A stretch of 7,457 bases of DNA, taken from Synergistales bacterium Syner_01. Its GTDB lineage: Bacteria > Synergistota > Synergistia > Synergistales > Aminobacteriaceae. The stretch spans positions 1 through 7,457 of the forward strand of contig LVBO01000026.1 of assembly GCA_001604435.1 (NCBI GenBank), in the 5' to 3' direction. Both the position numbers and the translations under genes were made by a program. The notes beneath the pieces were generated by a model. It had not been told where the DNA came from and searched no databases. It worked only from the letters and a program-made list of their open reading frames with translations. Below, one piece after another: positions 5,712 through 7,457 of this stretch (positions are counted from its first letter, which is position 1; each line of letters starts with the position of its first letter).

Positions 5712-6059
5712 TGTTATGTAACCCCCTTGGTTTAGTGTGTTTTGTATAACGCGGGTATTCCTTGCTCCGCTTCGGGGGTCCGAATGAAGTTTCCTCGTTT
5801 CCTTTTTCTTCTCCCCTATGCTTCGCTTTGGAATTCCTCCGCCTTCATCTTTCGCTCGTCCTTGTTGGCAGGGGGTCTTCGCACCTCCTTTCACGCCGTC
5901 GGGATTTCCACACGAAAGAACAGAAGCTGATTCATCCAAGGTCAAATTGTCAAAGTGCTTCAATTCGACTGTCCGAAGGGATTGTATCTGAACGCCCCTT
6001 CTTTGAGAATAGGACTTAAGACTCATCTTGCGGAAAGTACGTATAAAAAGTCTCGCTTT
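5712..6059 (-). promoter_or_regulatory. Long gene-free leader and promoter region of the SLH porin
   Basis: About 350 bases without a credible gene. The best promoter by eye, on the minus strand, is TTCTCA (6009-6004), a 17-base spacer and TACAAT (5986-5981), which would give an untranslated leader of about 265 bases. A TTGACA further downstream (near 5950) has no matching -10. The leader holds a consensus AAGGAGG (5890-5884) with no start codon at working distance, and a possible ten-codon open frame (5848-5816) behind AAGGA. Two C-runs are complementary to the porin's own Shine-Dalgarno: ACCCCCT (5876-5870) and GACCCCC (5780-5774) can each pair with its G-run (5728-5720). This suggests a regulated or stability-conferring leader. 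Confidence 0.45.
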
Positions 6060-7073
6060 TCAGTTTGAAGGCAGCCTTTTCAGAAAAGCGGCAACGGCAT
6101 CCCACACGTCCGAAGAGGAGATCGTTCCCAGGCACTCCTGCGTGCATCGCCAGTTGTTGCATGCTTTCAGAGGACACCGCGTCCAGAACGTGTGCTCGGG
6201 GCGTGCAAGGCTCAGTCCTTCGGGAAGCGGCGTCGGCCCCAGAAGCGCGAAGGAGGGAATATCCAGCATTCGGGCGATGTGAAGGATACCGGTATCTCCG
6301 GCTACAACGGCGCTGGAGAGCGAGATCGCTCCCCCAAGGTCCGCGAGCGGAATTTTCCCGACCATGTTGCGGACCAGAGGAGAACGCACGGCGGTTTCGA
6401 TCGCGGACGCGGCGGTTTCCTCCTCCTCGCCTTCCCCCGCCAAAACGACCTGCAGGCCGGCGCGCACCGCATACGCGGTGAATTCCTTCCAACGGCCCAC
6501 GGGCCATCGTTTGATCTCCTTGCTTGCGCCGATAGCCCCGAGTATGAACGGACGGGAGGCATGCTCTCCCAGCAGGGAGGCCGCCCGCTTCCGCATATCC
6601 GGCGTCACTACGTACCCGAGGGCGCTCCCCTCGGGTATCCGAAGATCGTGCGCCGTCCAGAACGACAGATCGCGCGGCGTATCATAGAGCGCGCCCCATT
6701 TGCTCGCGTTGCAAAAACGCAGCGGAGTCTTCGAAAAGAGAGCGATGAGCGCCCCTCGGTCGCTGGAATGGAAAGAAACAAGCCGGGTAAATCGCTCTCT
6801 TCCGACGCGCCGCAGAAGGGAGAGAAACTCCCGCTCTCCCGCGGACTTGTCCCAAGGCAGTACGTTATCGATATACGGCTGTTCCCGGAGAAACGGAACA
6901 TACTGTGCGTACGCCAACCATGTCACATGACTTCGGGGGTACCTCTCCTTGAGCGCCCTGCAATAAGGCGTAACTATCAGAATATCGCCGAGCGCGCTGT
7001 AGCGCAGAAAGAGAATGCGTTCCCCTTCTCCGTCTTTCGAAGGGGGGGTATAAGCCCTGCAAGAACGGATCAT
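6060..7073 (-). CDS. Glycosyltransferase family 9 (ADP-heptose:LPS heptosyltransferase-like)
   Basis: Predicted GT-B fold enzyme of 337 residues that transfers a heptose (or related sugar) from an ADP-sugar to lipid A-core in the cytoplasm or at the inner membrane face. N-terminal motif RILFLRYSALGDILIVTP (19-36) is the classic GT9 opening. The C-terminal half shows GAIGASKEIKRWPVGRW (179-195) for the nucleotide-sugar site, LAGEGEEEE (211-219) and GDTGILHIARMLDIPSFALL (259-278), then GPTP. Four cysteines at 300, 305, 310 and 314 make a CPLKACNNWRCTQEC cluster that is common near the end of GT9 proteins. The start is uncertain: the ATG at 7073 has only a weak AGG eight bases upstream, and an in-frame TTG at 7091 would add six residues. 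Both leave about 20 residues before the first strand, slightly long for the family. The divergent heptose kinase supports a heptose substrate, though other GT9 members use different sugars. Confidence 0.9.
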   Translation of the reverse strand: MIRSCRAYTPPSKDGEGERILFLRYSALGDILIVTPYCRALKERYPRSHVTWLAYAQYVPFLREQPYIDNVLPWDKSAGEREFLSLLRRVGRERFTRLVSFHSSDRGALIALFSKTPLRFCNASKWGALYDTPRDLSFWTAHDLRIPEGSALGYVVTPDMRKRAASLLGEHASRPFILGAIGASKEIKRWPVGRWKEFTAYAVRAGLQVVLAGEGEEEETAASAIETAVRSPLVRNMVGKIPLADLGGAISLSSAVVAGDTGILHIARMLDIPSFALLGPTPLPEGLSLARPEHTFWTRCPLKACNNWRCTQECLGTISSSDVWDAVAAFLKRLPSN

Positions 7074-7265
7074 GCACGGAACCTGGAACAAAAAAACGAA
7101 TGAAGAACCTCCACGGAACAGTCACTCCTTCGATAACGCCACGTAGAAAGAACCGGCGGGGAAAATGCGCACCACTTCGTATTCTATCAAAGATATAGTA
7201 AAATGGAGCCTGAAAAACCGAACATGATTTTGCCCATCTTTCGACACTTCAAGGAGCGAGTCGCA
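7074..7265. promoter_or_regulatory. Divergent intergenic region between the GT9 and heptose kinase genes
   Basis: This 192-base region must hold promoters for both directions. An AT-rich patch at about 7178-7204 contains TATAGT (7194-7199) as a possible -10 for the plus-strand kinase, without a convincing -35. On the minus strand the same patch contains a TTGATA that could be a -35 for the GT9 gene, with a weak CATTTT at 17 bases. Neither assignment is firm. No open frame with a ribosome binding site was found inside. Confidence 0.3.
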
Positions 7266-7457
7266 ATGATACTCCATAGTGAAAAGTTCAAGGACATTCG
7301 TATCGCCGTCGTGGGAGACGTTGTTCTCGATAAGTACGTCAGCGGAACCGCGCGGCGCATATCCTCCGAGGCCGCCATTCCGGTGCTTCTCGCCCAAAGA
7401 ATAGGTCATGTCGCGGGCGGAGCGGCGAACGTCGCGGCGAACCTGTCGGGGATCGGG
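7266..7457 (+). CDS. hldE: D-glycero-beta-D-manno-heptose-7-phosphate kinase, N-terminal part (HldE/RfaE type)
   Basis: First 64 codons of a gene running off the right edge. The start is the ATG at 7266, with AAGGAG (7251-7256) nine bases upstream. The visible part matches the N-terminus of the PfkB/ribokinase-family heptose kinase: AVVGDVVLDKYVSG (14-27), RISSEAAIPV (31-40) and the substrate-binding GGAANVAANL (51-60). The full enzyme phosphorylates D-glycero-D-manno-heptose 7-phosphate at C1 on the way to ADP-heptose, which feeds LPS inner-core synthesis. It cannot be told whether the gene encodes only the kinase (hldA) or the fused kinase-adenylyltransferase (hldE). The divergent GT9 enzyme is a plausible user of the product. 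The family call rests on 64 residues but the motifs are specific. Confidence 0.88.
   Translation, partial: MILHSEKFKDIRIAVVGDVVLDKYVSGTARRISSEAAIPVLLAQRIGHVAGGAANVAANLSGIG

Noticed and set aside
4170..5735. Plus-strand open frame of 521 codons
   Set aside because: It mirrors the SLH porin codon pattern on the opposite strand, lacks a ribosome binding site and has no family-like motif.
5712..6026. In-frame open extension of the SLH porin by 105 codons upstream
   Set aside because: The signal peptide at 5711 with its own Shine-Dalgarno marks the true start. The extension has no protein-like composition or ribosome binding site.
6046..6060. Hairpin AAAAG/CTTTT with T-run after the GT9 stop codon on the minus strand
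   Set aside because: The stem is five mostly A-T pairs, too weak to call as a terminator.
7122..7409. Open frame of 95 codons on the minus strand
   Set aside because: It is antisense to the hldE start and intergenic region, has no ribosome binding site and no recognisable protein pattern.

Overview
The window looks like chromosomal DNA from a moderately GC-rich, diderm bacterium, most likely of the phylum Synergistota. The main evidence is a secreted protein (minus strand, 5711-4203) in which a signal peptide is followed by one SLH domain, a short coiled coil and a long beta-barrel-like region ending in phenylalanine. That layout is typical of SLH-tethered outer-membrane porins in Synergistota and Negativicutes. 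The start of a heptose-phosphate kinase gene and a family 9 glycosyltransferase gene at the right end fit an LPS-bearing outer membrane. Species cannot be told from the sequence alone.

Layout from left to right. (1) On the minus strand, a possible start of a gene running off the left edge (71-1) follows a small membrane-anchored exported protein of unknown function (602-168). (2) After a 230-base intergenic stretch with a structured leader, a plus-strand gene encodes an ECF-type transporter substrate-binding (S) subunit (844-1338). (3) Overlapping it tail to tail by 44 bases is a minus-strand pair: 6-phosphofructokinase pfkA (3122-2160) and, one base after its stop, a D-glutamate cyclase-like protein with a DUF4392 domain (2158-1295). 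(4) A 20-bp perfect hairpin terminator (3176-3223) separates pfkA from an envelope cluster, also on the minus strand: a secreted protein with a C-terminal coiled coil (4075-3320) and, upstream of it across another terminator (4129-4158), the SLH porin. (5) A gene-free leader of about 350 bases precedes the porin. (6) A GT9 heptosyltransferase-like gene (minus, 7073-6060) is divergent from the first 64 codons of an hldE/rfaE-type kinase gene (plus, from 7266).

Functionally, the right half concerns the outer envelope: LPS inner-core heptose supply and transfer, a peptidoglycan-tethered porin, and a periplasmic coiled-coil protein. The middle is central metabolism (phosphofructokinase) coupled to a probable amino-acid cyclase. 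The left holds vitamin or cofactor uptake and an unassigned exported protein. No tRNA, rRNA, CRISPR array, insertion sequence or phage gene was seen. Most of the window looks like ordinary core genome. The least explained parts are the RNA leaders of the ECF and porin genes and the two exported proteins of unknown function.
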